A DNA stretch of 64,000 bases from Alcanivorax sp. 24 (GCF_004360225.1 NZ_SNUA01000001.1:496001-560000), one strand, 5' to 3'. Counted from the stretch's first letter, positions 1 through 8,967 are shown. The notes: generated by a model not told the origin, from the sequence alone. Made by a program: numbers and translations.

Positions 1-718
1 GCGGTGGTAACGTCCGCGCCTGATAGCCGGCCAGATCCTCGCGGGTGAGCGGGCTGCCGGCCCGGGCCAGGTCCTCGGCCATGGCGGTGGCCAGCTCGCC
101 CCGGTAGAAATCCTCGGTGCCGGCCTGCCCGATACGTTCCAGGGTGGCGGCCAGTCCTGGCTGCCGCAGAATGGCACCTTCCACCGGCACCTGGCCCTGG
201 TCCAGGAAGGTGTCGGCGAAGCCGGGCACGGAAGCCAACTCTGACAGCTTCCGCCGGGTCAGTTGTTCCTGGCCGCGGGTCACCGCCACGCCGTCCCGGG
301 CATGCCGCTGGCCGTCTTCCAGCAGGCGAGCGAGTGGCAGTTCGCCTCCCCATTGACGTGCCACGTTCATGGCCTGACCCCAGCCGCCAACGGTGCCCGC
401 CACGGTGAGCGCCGCCAGCGGGCCACGGGTGGGGATGCTGTCGTGGCCATGTTGCCGGTAGTAGTCGACATCCGCGGCGGCAGCGGCGGTGCCACAGGCT
501 TCGATCGCCACCGGCGCCTCGCCGGGAGCACCCAGGATCCAGAAACCGTCGCCGCCGATGGCGTTCATGTGCGGGTACACCACGGCGATGGCCGCCGCCG
601 CCGCCACCATGGCCTCGGCGGCGTTACCGCCTTCGCGAAGCACATCCCGGCCGGCTTGGGCGGCCAGATGATGGGGGGCTACCATGACGCCACCGAGAGC
701 GCGTTTGGTCGTCAACAT
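1..718 (-). CDS. ggt: gamma-glutamyltransferase family protein, 3' part beyond the window
   Basis: The first 239 codons of a gamma-glutamyltransferase (N-terminal nucleophile hydrolase fold), which would hydrolyse or transfer gamma-glutamyl groups from glutathione-like substrates. The N-terminal hallmarks are visible: GGNAAEA at about residues 32-38 and a GGDG motif near residue 60. The autoprocessing threonine and small subunit lie outside the window, so activity cannot be judged. No signal peptide is seen (the protein starts MLTTKRALGG), unlike classical periplasmic GGT, which suggests a cytoplasmic member. A GGAGA Shine-Dalgarno sits 7 nt before the ATG. It starts 24 nt after the permease stop on the same strand, so the two probably form an operon. 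Confidence 0.85.
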   Translation of the reverse strand, partial: MLTTKRALGGVMVAPHHLAAQAGRDVLREGGNAAEAMVAAAAAIAVVYPHMNAIGGDGFWILGAPGEAPVAIEACGTAAAAADVDYYRQHGHDSIPTRGPLAALTVAGTVGGWGQAMNVARQWGGELPLARLLEDGQRHARDGVAVTRGQEQLTRRKLSELASVPGFADTFLDQGQVPVEGAILRQPGLAATLERIGQAGTEDFYRGELATAMAEDLARAGSPLTREDLAGYQARTLPP

Positions 719-742
719 GTCGTGTTCTCCGGGCCGTGGCGG

Positions 743-1582
743 TTACAGCAAACCGTACAGCATGCGTAGTGAAGTCAGGAAAAGGAAAAAGGCAAAAACC
801 TGCCGTAACCGGTCGGCGTTCACCGCGTGGGCGATGCGCGCGCCGATGGGTGCCATCATCATGGTCATCGGCACGATCAGCGCCAGACCGGCCAGATTGA
901 TGTAGCCGAGGCTCATCGGCGGGCGATTGGGCACGCCCAGACCATTGATCAGAAAGCCAATGGCACCGGGCAGGCTGATCACCATGCCGATGGCGGCGGC
1001 GGTGCCCACCGCGCGGTGGATCGGGTAGCCGAAAGCGGTTAGCAAGGGGACGCTCAGCGTGCCGCCGCCGATTCCCATGAGCGTGGAGAAACCGCCCACC
1101 AGAGTGCCGATGATCTGTTTGAACGGGGTCGGCGGCAGATCGTCGGTCAGTGCCAGGCCCTTGCTGCGGAACGCCATGTTGGCGGCCACCAGCAGAGCGA
1201 CCACGGCGAAGATCGCGGTCAGGGTGGTACCGCGCAGATAGCCACTGATGGCGATGCCGATCAGTACGCCCACCAGCAAGGCGGGCCCCCAGGTTCGCAG
1301 CAGGGAGACGTCCAGATTGCCCTTCCTGGCGTGGGCCCGGGACGACATGATCGAGGCGGGAATAATAGTAGCCAGGGAGGTCCCCACCGCCACGTGCATT
1401 TTCACTGACTCGTCCACACCGAGCAGGGTGAACAGGTGATACAGCACCGGCACCACCACGATGCCGCCGCCCACCCCCAACAGACCGGCCAGCAGGCCGG
1501 CGATGATGCCGGTGGCCAGCAGCGCCACTACCAGCCCGGCCAGCCATCCGACACTGTGACCACTCAGAAGCTCCACGATCAT
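743..1582 (-). CDS. TauE/SafE (TSUP) family membrane permease
   Basis: A 279-residue polytopic membrane protein of the sulfite exporter TauE/SafE family (former DUF81), with about eight hydrophobic segments. The first carries the glycine-rich GLLAGLLGVGGG signature at about residues 28-39, and the family's internal duplication repeats it as GGFSTLMGIGGG near residue 165. Members move small organic or sulfur-containing anions, but the substrate here is unknown. It lies 24 nt upstream of the gamma-glutamyltransferase gene, so a link to glutathione or sulfur metabolism is possible but only inferred. The start is uncertain: the GGGG just before the ATG is too close, and a GTG at 1576 would be better spaced. 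Confidence 0.85.
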   Translation of the reverse strand: MIVELLSGHSVGWLAGLVVALLATGIIAGLLAGLLGVGGGIVVVPVLYHLFTLLGVDESVKMHVAVGTSLATIIPASIMSSRAHARKGNLDVSLLRTWGPALLVGVLIGIAISGYLRGTTLTAIFAVVALLVAANMAFRSKGLALTDDLPPTPFKQIIGTLVGGFSTLMGIGGGTLSVPLLTAFGYPIHRAVGTAAAIGMVISLPGAIGFLINGLGVPNRPPMSLGYINLAGLALIVPMTMMMAPIGARIAHAVNADRLRQVFAFFLFLTSLRMLYGLL

Positions 1583-1972
1583 CCCCAGACGATTTGATCT
1601 TCGCCGGCCGGGCTATTTCCCGGGCGCGACTCCAGGTTCCCCTAAAGGAAATTTTGGCTAGGATGCCATTTTTGTATACAAGAATAAAGTGCTGATTTAT
1701 AGGTGTTTTTAGGAATTACATGGGCTATTTGGGGGCGACCTCATGTTATTGCACCAATATTGTGCATTGCTGTTCAGGGTTTGGCACGGCGTGGTGGTTG
1801 CGATGTGTTTTGTTGTGGCAAGAGAAGCGGGGGTAGATTTCAGATCGAGGTTTGTGACTTGTTGACTTTTATGGTTTTGTTTTGTCTTCCGAAGCCGGTG
1901 GGTTGATTGGATGCTCGGTCCGGCATTCCAATAGTGGTTATTGAGTATCCACTCTTCTGAACGGGGGCATCC
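1583..1972. other. AT-rich intergenic region, no gene seen
   Basis: 390 bases between the divergent permease and VOC genes, clearly richer in A+T than the surroundings, especially 1660-1910. I find no convincing ORF: the open frames here continue as antisense shadows of the VOC gene. It contains a TTGTATACAA palindrome and presumably both promoters. Confidence 0.5.
1672..1681. promoter_or_regulatory. TTGTATACAA palindrome, possible GntR-type operator
   Basis: A perfect 10-bp palindrome about 90 bp upstream of the permease start, in an AT-rich stretch. GTATAC-centred palindromes are typical operators of GntR-family (FadR/VanR subgroup) regulators. No GntR gene is present in the window, so the assignment is weak. 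Confidence 0.25.
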
Positions 1973-2353
1973 GTGTTTGCAGTAAAAGCCACCCAGCATG
2001 TTTTGGCGGTCAAGGATCTTGAGAAGACTGAAAGCTACTTTCTCGACAAACTGGGGTTTTCCGCCCGCTTCCGTGTGGACGGTTGGTCGTTCTTGAGTCT
2101 TGGTGGTTTTCACGTGATGTTGGGGCACTGCCCGGACGAGCTTCCAGCCAGTGATACGCATGAGCACTCGTACTTTGCCTATGTAAACTGTGAGGACATA
2201 GACGAGATTTACCGAGACTACCAGCAACGTGGTGCCGAAATTTTCCAGGTAATATCCGACAAGCCCTGGGGACTACGTGAGTTCGGCGTGGCGACGCCCG
2301 AGGGGCATCGAATCATGTTCGGTGAAGAGATTGAACCATCAGGGAACTCATAA
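1973..2353 (+). CDS. VOC-family protein (glyoxalase/bleomycin-resistance fold)
   Basis: A 126-residue single-domain protein of the vicinal oxygen chelate superfamily. It has the usual opening (KATQHVLAVKDLEKTESYF), a central HVMLGHC strand, and the C-terminal LREFGVATPEGHRIMFGE segment whose Glu/His are metal-ligand positions in many members. This short form is often annotated as bleomycin-resistance protein or glyoxalase-like, but the substrate cannot be told. The start is GTG: an in-frame TGA lies 12 nt upstream and no ATG is available, and GGGGG precedes it. The gene and its upstream region have lower GC than their neighbours, a possible sign of acquisition. It is convergent with the oxygenase gene. 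Confidence 0.8.
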   Translation: MFAVKATQHVLAVKDLEKTESYFLDKLGFSARFRVDGWSFLSLGGFHVMLGHCPDELPASDTHEHSYFAYVNCEDIDEIYRDYQQRGAEIFQVISDKPWGLREFGVATPEGHRIMFGEEIEPSGNS

Positions 2354-2502
2354 CCTGTTGCTCAAGTACGTTCCCTGCCTTGCGGCCGTCCAGCGGAACG
2401 CCGTGGTTGGAGGTAAACCTGGCCCTGACCCATCGCAGCAAATCACGCTTTCGGCGCCCGGACACTCGCCTTTGTGTGTATCAACAATTTGTTGTGGCTT
2501 AG

Positions 2503-3465
2503 TTAACGATCAGCCAGGCGCGGTTGGGCGCGGAAGTCGTAGGTGGCGTTGAGGCGTTGCGCCAGATAGTCGCTGCAGCTGACCGGCGGGTAGCGGGGCT
2601 CCTGGCCGGGGAACAGATCGCGAGGGTCGACCATGGCGTCCGGGTCCGCTTCCATGAAAAACGCCACGGAGTAGCGTTCCGCTTCCGGAGTGCGTACCCG
2701 ATGAGGCGTGGACTGGTAAAGGTCGTTGCTCCAGCGCATCAGGCAGTCGCCGATGTTGCAGACAAAGGCGCCGGGAAAACTGGGGGCGTCGATCCACTGG
2801 CCATTCTTGGTGCGGACTTCCAGGCCGGGAACATCATCGGTTTTCAATAGCGTGACATTGCCGTAATCGGTATGGGTGCCGGCGGCGCCGTCCTCCCGGT
2901 ACGGATCGCCCTGGGCGGCCGGGTAGCGCAGCATGCGCAGGGTGGCGATGGGCTCGATCAGGCGGGACTCGAAGAAATCCTCCGCGGCGCCCATATCCAG
3001 GGCGAAGCCCCGGTGCAGGGTGCGGGCCACGTTCAGGCAGCGGTGGTAATAGTCCAGGGTCCGCTCACGCCAGCCGGGTAGATCCGGCCAGTAATTCACT
3101 CCGCGGAAGGGCTTGTTATTGAGCACGTCGGGGTGGTCCGCCGGCAGGTCGTGGCCGATGTTGAACGCCTCCTTGCTGTCGGCGCCGGAAACCGGGTTGA
3201 GTTTTTCGTCCTGGATCGCCACGTAACCGCGATTATGCGGGGAGCGTTTGATGGAGAGCGCTTCCTTGCGGTCGGAGGGCAATGAGAAGAAAGCCGAGGC
3301 GTCCTCGAACAACGCCTCGAACACGGAGTCCGGAATCCCATGATCCACCAGGTAGAAAAAGCCGATATCCCGGCAGGCGCGCCCCAATTCGCTGGCCGTG
3401 GCCTGACGCTCCGCCGGTTGCTCGCTCAACAACCCCGCCATGGAAATGATCGGTAAGGATTCCAT
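2503..3465 (-). CDS. isopenicillin N synthase-like 2OG-Fe(II) oxygenase
   Basis: A 320-residue non-haem iron oxygenase of the IPNS/DIOX family. The N-terminal DIOX_N domain (PIISMAGLL to about residue 110) carries the typical RDIGFFYLVDHGI motif. The C-terminal 2OG-FeII domain holds the iron triad H198-x-D200 (THTDYG) and H255 (TPHRV), followed by R264-x-S266 for 2-oxoglutarate binding. It should couple 2-oxoglutarate decarboxylation to oxidation of an unknown small molecule in the cytoplasm. I chose the ATG at 3465, with AAGGG 7 nt upstream, over an upstream start at 3513. It is transcribed alone and converges on the VOC gene. Confidence 0.85.
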   Translation of the reverse strand: MESLPIISMAGLLSEQPAERQATASELGRACRDIGFFYLVDHGIPDSVFEALFEDASAFFSLPSDRKEALSIKRSPHNRGYVAIQDEKLNPVSGADSKEAFNIGHDLPADHPDVLNNKPFRGVNYWPDLPGWRERTLDYYHRCLNVARTLHRGFALDMGAAEDFFESRLIEPIATLRMLRYPAAQGDPYREDGAAGTHTDYGNVTLLKTDDVPGLEVRTKNGQWIDAPSFPGAFVCNIGDCLMRWSNDLYQSTPHRVRTPEAERYSVAFFMEADPDAMVDPRDLFPGQEPRYPPVSCSDYLAQRLNATYDFRAQPRLADR

Positions 3466-3590
3466 CGTTGTGCCCTTGATTACCCGTTGGTCCGAAATCC
3501 GAATTTCGATCATGGTGACCTGGCTTGCATGGGGTCAACAGTTTAACCGGCAATTGGCGATGCCGATTTTCGTTCGGGGTGAGCGCCAAT

Positions 3591-4496
3591 TCAGCGCGGG
3601 CGTTCGGGAAGACGGGCCTGCAAATACTGTTTGAGGAAATCCAGAAACAGGGTAACCCGTGGAGCCAGATGACGGCCATGCAGGTAGAGAGCGTTCAAGG
3701 GCGCGGCGGCGGGAGCGTGGCGGGGCAGTAGCTGGACCAGACGGCCGCATTGTAGATCCTCGCCCACATCCCAGATGGACTTCAGTACGATGCCGGCGCC
3801 TTGCAGGGCCAGGGCATGGGCGGCCTCGCCGTCGTTGCAGCAAAAGGCGCCGGTGATGCGCACGGTGCTTTCACGTTGCCCGCGTCCGAAATGCCAGTCT
3901 GCTTGCGGTTGCTGTCCAATCAGAATGCAATCGTGGCCGGCCAGGTCCGCCAGTTTGCGCGGGGCGCCCTTGCGTTGCAGGTAATCCGGGCTGGCGCACA
4001 GCACCCGGCGGTTGGGGGCCAGCCGGCGCGCCACCATACGGGAATCCAGGGGTTCGCCGTAGCGGATGGCGAGATCGAATCCGCCTTTGGCCAGGTCCTC
4101 CACCGTGTCGGTCAGGGCCAGTTGAACACGCAGCTCCGGGTATTGGCGGGCGAAACGTGATAGTGCCGGCACCAGATGACGGCGTCCGAAACCGGTGGGG
4201 GCGGTCAGGTGCAGGGTGCCAGTGACCCGGTCGTGGTGACGCAGCAGAGCCGCCTCGGCCTCGTCCACCTGGGATAAAAGGCGCAGGCAATGCTGATGAA
4301 GGATGTCGCCTTCCTCGGTGAGTGACAGACGGCGGGTGGTCCGGTGTAGCAGGCGGGTATCCAATTGCCTTTCCAGTTCGCCCAGACGCTTGCTCACCAC
4401 CGCCAGGGACAGGCCCAGTTCGCGTGCGGCGGCGGAGAGGCTGCCTCGTGCCACGATGCGTTCGAAAATGCGCAGGTCGTTGATGTCCTTGAGCAT
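3591..4496 (-). CDS. LysR-family transcriptional regulator
   Basis: A 301-residue LysR-type regulator. The winged helix-turn-helix occupies about residues 1-60 (LRIFERIVARGSLSAAARELGLSLAVVSKRLGELE), followed by a substrate-binding domain to the C-terminus. The LHLTAPTGFGRRHLVPAL segment near residue 93 is typical of the CrgA/AaeR-like subgroup, whose members often regulate a divergently encoded oxidoreductase. The gene is divergent from the SDR-AKR-transporter cluster, with 125 bp between starts, so it probably controls that cluster and itself. The ATG at 4496 gives a standard N-terminus; an ORF extension to 4568 would run into the promoter region. Confidence 0.9.
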   Translation of the reverse strand: MLKDINDLRIFERIVARGSLSAAARELGLSLAVVSKRLGELERQLDTRLLHRTTRRLSLTEEGDILHQHCLRLLSQVDEAEAALLRHHDRVTGTLHLTAPTGFGRRHLVPALSRFARQYPELRVQLALTDTVEDLAKGGFDLAIRYGEPLDSRMVARRLAPNRRVLCASPDYLQRKGAPRKLADLAGHDCILIGQQPQADWHFGRGQRESTVRITGAFCCNDGEAAHALALQGAGIVLKSIWDVGEDLQCGRLVQLLPRHAPAAAPLNALYLHGRHLAPRVTLFLDFLKQYLQARLPERPR

Positions 4497-4543
4497 GATT
4501 ATTCTCAACGATTTGGAAACAATCCTTATCCTATTACGGTGAT

Positions 4544-4569
4544 TGTGCAACGTCTTTTGAATGCGCACA
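4544..4569. promoter_or_regulatory. possible LysR operator between divergent genes
   Basis: Inverted half-sites TGTGC (4544-4548) and GCACA (4565-4569) lie in the 125-bp gap between the LysR gene and the SDR gene, the usual place for a LysR operator. The dyad is short and is offered only as a candidate. Confidence 0.25.
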
Positions 4570-4621
4570 TTATCTGTTCACGACGGTTTGCAGGTTTGAA
4601 CCCGAAATCGGAAGGTTGAGT

Positions 4622-5416
4622 ATGAATATTGATTTATCCGGGAAGACCGCGCTGGTCACCGCTTCCACGGGCGGTATTGGTTATGCCATTGCCGTGGGGT
4701 TGGCGGCTTCCGGCGCGGAGGTGATTCTCAATGGCCGTAGTGATGACTCGGTGGCTGCTGCCAGGGACGGACTGGCCGCCGATGTGCCGGGCGTGAATTC
4801 GCGCGGAGTCGTGGCGGATCTCGCCGACCTTTCCGGGTGTAAGGCGTTGCTGGCGAAAATCCCGGCGGTGGATATTCTGGTCAATAATGTGGGCATTTAT
4901 GGCCCGAAGGATTTCTACGAAACCGACGATGACACCTGGGACGATTATTGGGAAACCAACGTCATGTCCGGCGTGCGGCTTTCCCGGGCTTATCTGCCGG
5001 GCATGGTGGAAAAAGGCTGGGGCCGGGTGGTGTTCATCTCCTCGGAGTCGGCCCGCAATATTCCCGCCGACATGATCCATTATGGCGTCTCCAAAACCGC
5101 GCAGCTGGCTTTGTCGCGCGGCCTTGCCAAACATGTGGCCGGCAGCGGCGTTACCGTTAATTCAGTTTTGCCCGGGCCCACGCTTTCGGACGGCTTCCGC
5201 GCCATGATGCAGGGCGAAGTGGAACGCACTGGCAAATCCGTTGAAACGCTGGGCCAGGAATTTGTCATGGCGGAGCGTCCGAGCTCGGTGATCCAGCGTC
5301 CCGCCACCGTAGAGGAAGTGGCGAACATGGTGGTCTATGTCTGCTCCACCCAGGCTTCCGCCACCAGCGGTGCGGCGCTGCGCGTGGATGGCGGTGTGGT
5401 GGACGACATTTGCTGA
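4622..5416 (+). CDS. short-chain dehydrogenase/reductase (SDR family)
   Basis: A 264-residue classical SDR. The Rossmann cofactor motif TASTGGIG is at residues 13-20, the structural NNVG at 88-91, the serine segment ISSES near 139-143, and the catalytic Y154-x-x-x-K158 (YGVSK). The substrate is unknown; the family includes 3-oxoacyl and secondary-alcohol reductases. I chose the ATG at 4622, preceded by GAAGG at a 6-nt gap, over an in-frame TTG at 4616. It is first in a probable three-gene operon with an exported aldo-keto reductase and a transporter, divergent from the LysR gene. Confidence 0.9.
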   Translation: MNIDLSGKTALVTASTGGIGYAIAVGLAASGAEVILNGRSDDSVAAARDGLAADVPGVNSRGVVADLADLSGCKALLAKIPAVDILVNNVGIYGPKDFYETDDDTWDDYWETNVMSGVRLSRAYLPGMVEKGWGRVVFISSESARNIPADMIHYGVSKTAQLALSRGLAKHVAGSGVTVNSVLPGPTLSDGFRAMMQGEVERTGKSVETLGQEFVMAERPSSVIQRPATVEEVANMVVYVCSTQASATSGAALRVDGGVVDDIC

Positions 5417-5466
5417 CCCGGCTTGCCGATACGAGCAGGCCGATACCAGGATAAGGAGGTGTTCTC

Positions 5467-6381
5467 ATGCTGTCCCGACGCACGCTGTTGCAAGCCGGCG
5501 CGGCTTCCGCCGCCGGACTGATGTTATCGCCGCTTTGGGCGGCCGGTGAAAAGGACGCCGCCATGGCGGCGCGGACCATTCCGTCCAGTGGCGAAGCGAT
5601 TCCGGTTATCGGCATGGGCTCGTCCGGCAGTTTCGAGGTGGGCACCTCCGATCAGGAACGGGATCCCCTGCGCGAAGTACTTCGGCGTTTTTTCGCCGGT
5701 GGTGGCCGCCTGATCGATACCGCGCCCAGCTATGGTTCGGCGGAAACGGTGATCGGTGACTTGTTGAGTGAACTGGGGCTGCGGCAAAAGACGTTTCTGG
5801 CCACGAAAATTTCCAGTACTGGCAGGGAGGCAGGAAAGGCCCAGTTTGAAAACTCTCTGCGCCGCCTGAAAACCGACAAGGTGGAACTGCTGCAGGTGCA
5901 CAACATGCAGGACTGGCAAACCCAGATGGCGCTGATCAACGACCTCAAGAAAGAAGGCAAGGTCCGTTACAGCGGCGTGACGCACTGGCTGGATGGCGGT
6001 CAGGATCAACTGGCCGAGGTGGTGGAGGCCAGTAAACCGGATTTCCTACAGATCAATTATTCGGTGATTTCCGCCAAGGCGGAAGAACGGTTGTTTCCGC
6101 TGGCCCGGGATCTGGGCGTGGCGGTGTTGATCAACCGGGCCTTTGATGATGGCCGCCTGTTCCGTCAGGTGGCGGATCGGCCATTGCCGGAGTGGGCACC
6201 GGAAGCCGGTATCGATTCCTGGGCCCAGGCGTTCCTGAAGTTCTCCATCAGTCACCCGGCGGTCACGGCGGTCATTCCCGCCACCGGAAAGCCCCACCGG
6301 CAGAGTGATAATCTGAAAGCCGGCTACGGGCCGATGTTGACCGAACAACAGCGTCGCGATCTGCGCGCCATATTCTCCTGA
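5467..6381 (+). CDS. Tat-exported aldo/keto reductase
   Basis: A 304-residue protein whose N-terminus (SRRTLLQAG, then a hydrophobic AASAAGLMLSPLWAA stretch) looks like a twin-arginine signal peptide, suggesting folded export to the periplasm. The mature part is an aldo/keto reductase barrel with the complete catalytic tetrad: D84 and Y89 in DTAPSYG, K114 in ATKIS and H145 in QVHNM. An AKR with a Tat signal would have to fold and bind NAD(P)H before export, which is odd for an NADPH enzyme though not unique. AAGGAGG precedes the ATG at a 7-nt gap. It lies 50 nt downstream of the SDR gene. Confidence 0.85.
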   Translation: MLSRRTLLQAGAASAAGLMLSPLWAAGEKDAAMAARTIPSSGEAIPVIGMGSSGSFEVGTSDQERDPLREVLRRFFAGGGRLIDTAPSYGSAETVIGDLLSELGLRQKTFLATKISSTGREAGKAQFENSLRRLKTDKVELLQVHNMQDWQTQMALINDLKKEGKVRYSGVTHWLDGGQDQLAEVVEASKPDFLQINYSVISAKAEERLFPLARDLGVAVLINRAFDDGRLFRQVADRPLPEWAPEAGIDSWAQAFLKFSISHPAVTAVIPATGKPHRQSDNLKAGYGPMLTEQQRRDLRAIFS

Positions 6382-6383
6382 CC

Positions 6384-7691
6384 ATGGCGTCCACTCACCC
6401 GGTGTCACGGCTGGCGGTCCGGTTGTTCAATGTCCGGGCCGTCGAGGCGCCGGCTGTGGTGGCCGGGCTGCTGATGTTTTTCTGCCTGTTCACCGGTTAT
6501 TTCATGTTGCGTCCGGTGCGTGAAACCATGGGCGTGGCCGGTGGCGTCGATAATCTGCAATGGCTGTTCACCGCTACCTTCGTGGCCACCCTGGTGGCGC
6601 TGCCGGCGTTCGGCTGGATCGCCTCAAGGGTGTCCCGGCGCCATATTCTGCCCTGGGTTTACGGCTTCTTCGTTATCAATCTGCTCGGTTTCGCCGCCGT
6701 CATGATCGGGTTGCCCGGAGATGTCTGGGCCGGGCGGGTGTTCTATGTCTGGTTATCGGTGTTCAATCTGCTGGCGATTTCCCTGGCCTGGAGTGTGTTG
6801 GCGGATGTGTTCGTCAGCGTTGAGGCCAGGCGGCTGTTCGCCTTGATTGCCGGTGGTGCCAGTCTGGGTGGCCTCGCCGGGCCGGCGTTGGGCGCCCTAT
6901 TAGTGGCACCCATCGGCCATGCCGGATTACTGGTCCTGGCGGCCGGGCTGCTTGCCGCCAGCGCGATCGCGGCGGCGTGGTTGCATCGCTGGCGGGACCG
7001 CCATCGCGAGTCGGGCGGAGAGCGGGCCGGTGACGGGCATCGTGAACGCGCTTTGGGGGGCAATCCCCTGGCCGGTATCAGCGAGGTGCTCGGCTCTCCC
7101 TATCTGATGAGCATCGCGATTTTTGTGTTGTTGTTGGCCAGCGTCAGCACCTTTCTCTATTTCGAGCAGGCCAGGCTGGTGGCCGAGACGTTCCCCGATC
7201 GCACCCGGCAAACCCAGGTGTTTGGATTAATTGATACCGTGGTGCAGGCGCTGGCGATTCTGACGCAGGTGTTTTTGACCGGCCGTATCGCCCAGCGTCT
7301 TGGTGTGGGGGTTCTGCTCACGGCGGTGCCCTTGGTGATCACCGCGGGGTTTCTCTGGCTTGCTCTGGCGCCCACGTTCGCGGTCTTCGTTGTCGTTATG
7401 ATCGCCCGGCGCGCGGGTGAGTACGCGCTGGTCCGCCCTGGCCGCGAAATGCTTTACACGGTGGTCCCCGCCGAACAGAAATACAAAGCCAAGAACGCCA
7501 TCGACACCGTGGTTTATCGAGGTGGTGACGCGCTCAGCGGTTGGGTGAAAAGCGGGCTGGATCTGCTTGCCTCCGTCCCCGCGCTGCCGATGGTGATTGG
7601 CGCGGGAATTGCTCTGGCCTGGGCCGGCGTGGGTGTCGGCCTGGGCTGGGCGCAGAAGCGAAAGGAAACCGGGGCGGACCGTGGGCGTTAA
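6384..7691 (+). CDS. MFS / nucleotide-translocase-like membrane transporter
   Basis: A 435-residue integral membrane protein with about 12 predicted transmembrane segments in two halves, linked by a charged, arginine-rich cytoplasmic loop near residues 200-225. The FTGYFMLRPVRETMGV motif at residues 37-52 is characteristic of a group annotated as MFS transporters related to ADP/ATP (NTP/NDP) translocases; I would not assign a substrate. The ATG follows the AKR stop by 2 nt, implying translational coupling. The 3' end overlaps the convergent lipoprotein gene within a shared TTAA. Confidence 0.75.
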   Translation: MASTHPVSRLAVRLFNVRAVEAPAVVAGLLMFFCLFTGYFMLRPVRETMGVAGGVDNLQWLFTATFVATLVALPAFGWIASRVSRRHILPWVYGFFVINLLGFAAVMIGLPGDVWAGRVFYVWLSVFNLLAISLAWSVLADVFVSVEARRLFALIAGGASLGGLAGPALGALLVAPIGHAGLLVLAAGLLAASAIAAAWLHRWRDRHRESGGERAGDGHRERALGGNPLAGISEVLGSPYLMSIAIFVLLLASVSTFLYFEQARLVAETFPDRTRQTQVFGLIDTVVQALAILTQVFLTGRIAQRLGVGVLLTAVPLVITAGFLWLALAPTFAVFVVVMIARRAGEYALVRPGREMLYTVVPAEQKYKAKNAIDTVVYRGGDALSGWVKSGLDLLASVPALPMVIGAGIALAWAGVGVGLGWAQKRKETGADRGR

Positions 7692-8794
7692 TCCAGATTC
7701 AAATAATAGGTTTGTCCCCAGGCCTCATCGACCTCACCCGGCTTAGCGGAAAAACGCACCTGCCGATACGTGGCGGAAGACAATAACTTGGCCAGTGTCT
7801 CGCTGGGAACGTTGTAGTTCCGGGAAGTCAGGTTCAATTGGCGTGCGCGCCGGTTGGGGCTCAATGCCGGTTCGGACAGACCCTGGCGGAAGGCGTCCAT
7901 GGAAGGCCGGAGTCGTTGCATGGTGAAGCCCCGCAGTTCGCATTGGAGTACGCCGGCGACCGAGCTTTCGACACAGGCATCGTTCACGAACCAGTTGTTG
8001 GGCGGTTTGGCGAAGACGCCGTCGATCATTACTATCTCGCCCGCGCTCAAGTCAAAGGTGGCGAAGTCGCGATCCATTACCGTGGCCACGTCGACGGCCT
8101 GCCTGGCCACCTCCTTCACGGTGGTGTGATAGCCGGCTTCCCGCATCACCCGCTTGCGGGATTCCATTACATTATGGGGGATGCAATGGCCGCCCATCGT
8201 CGGGGTGCAATAGGTCTTGAGGCGGGGACGATCATTCCAGGAAATCTCATCTTGCCATTCCTGGGTCCATTCGTGGTCTTTGTAGGCGCCGCTGCTCAGG
8301 TAGGTGACTCCCAGGCCTCGTGAAGCGACCGGTTTGTCGGCCAACTTCATGTTGTCGAGGTTGGCGTCCCGGGCCTGATAATTGACCACCTTGAGGCTGT
8401 AGCGGCCCGGCTCTTCCACGGAGATCAGATAATCCCGGCCGTCGACCCGAATCTGGGGGGCTTGCAGCCAGGTAAGGGAGTAGCTGCCGCCGGCCTGATT
8501 GGGGTTTTCCCAAAGCACGTCCAGGCCGTCCTCGCCACGGAAGCCCTGATGGTAGGCGTCCTTGGTGAAAATGGGGGAGATGATCACGGACTTGCCGTCG
8601 GCAAGCGCGGTTTCCAACTGCCGCGCCAGATCGTCCATCCGTGTCTTTTCTTTTTCCGGATCGACCCCGGCCAGTTCGGGAGGAATGGGGAGCAGCTCTG
8701 GGGTGTTGTGGGATTTATAGGCGTTGTAGACGCCGCAGCCAGAGCTCAATGCCATGCTCGTCAGCAGCATCAATGACAAACCGATTCTGACCAT
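7688..8794 (-). CDS. predicted lipoprotein of unknown function
   Basis: A 368-residue protein with a lipoprotein signal: a hydrophobic stretch ending in LSSGC, lipidated Cys20, then glycine. I recognise no family. The mature part begins with a helical, charged region (about 35-65, around KEKTRMDDLARQLETALAD), followed by mixed beta-rich sequence; it has a paired-cysteine segment (TYCTPTMGGHC) and two further cysteines near DACVESSVAGVLQCEL, suggesting disulfides in the periplasm. I placed the start at the ATG directly before the signal peptide; the frame stays open upstream to 9058 but that part reads as non-coding and enters the tmRNA. Monocistronic and convergent with the transporter. Confidence 0.75.
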   Translation of the reverse strand: MVRIGLSLMLLTSMALSSGCGVYNAYKSHNTPELLPIPPELAGVDPEKEKTRMDDLARQLETALADGKSVIISPIFTKDAYHQGFRGEDGLDVLWENPNQAGGSYSLTWLQAPQIRVDGRDYLISVEEPGRYSLKVVNYQARDANLDNMKLADKPVASRGLGVTYLSSGAYKDHEWTQEWQDEISWNDRPRLKTYCTPTMGGHCIPHNVMESRKRVMREAGYHTTVKEVARQAVDVATVMDRDFATFDLSAGEIVMIDGVFAKPPNNWFVNDACVESSVAGVLQCELRGFTMQRLRPSMDAFRQGLSEPALSPNRRARQLNLTSRNYNVPSETLAKLLSSATYRQVRFSAKPGEVDEAWGQTYYLNLD

Positions 8795-8967
8795 GATGTT
8801 ATTCCTGTCCCTTTCGCGAGTGTCTCCGAGGATGCTGGTCCGCTGGAGGCCACGGATCCGGCGGTAGGCGTCTGATGGCTCAAGAGCATATCGCGGCCCG
8901 CGGACCGCTCCTACCCTACGGTGGTTGGGTCTGTCGGGGGGGCTCACTGAATCAGCGGACGGGAACG

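Noticed and set aside
1709-2227. 172-codon minus-strand frame over the VOC gene
   Set aside because: It overlaps a recognisable VOC protein on the other strand and shows no motif.
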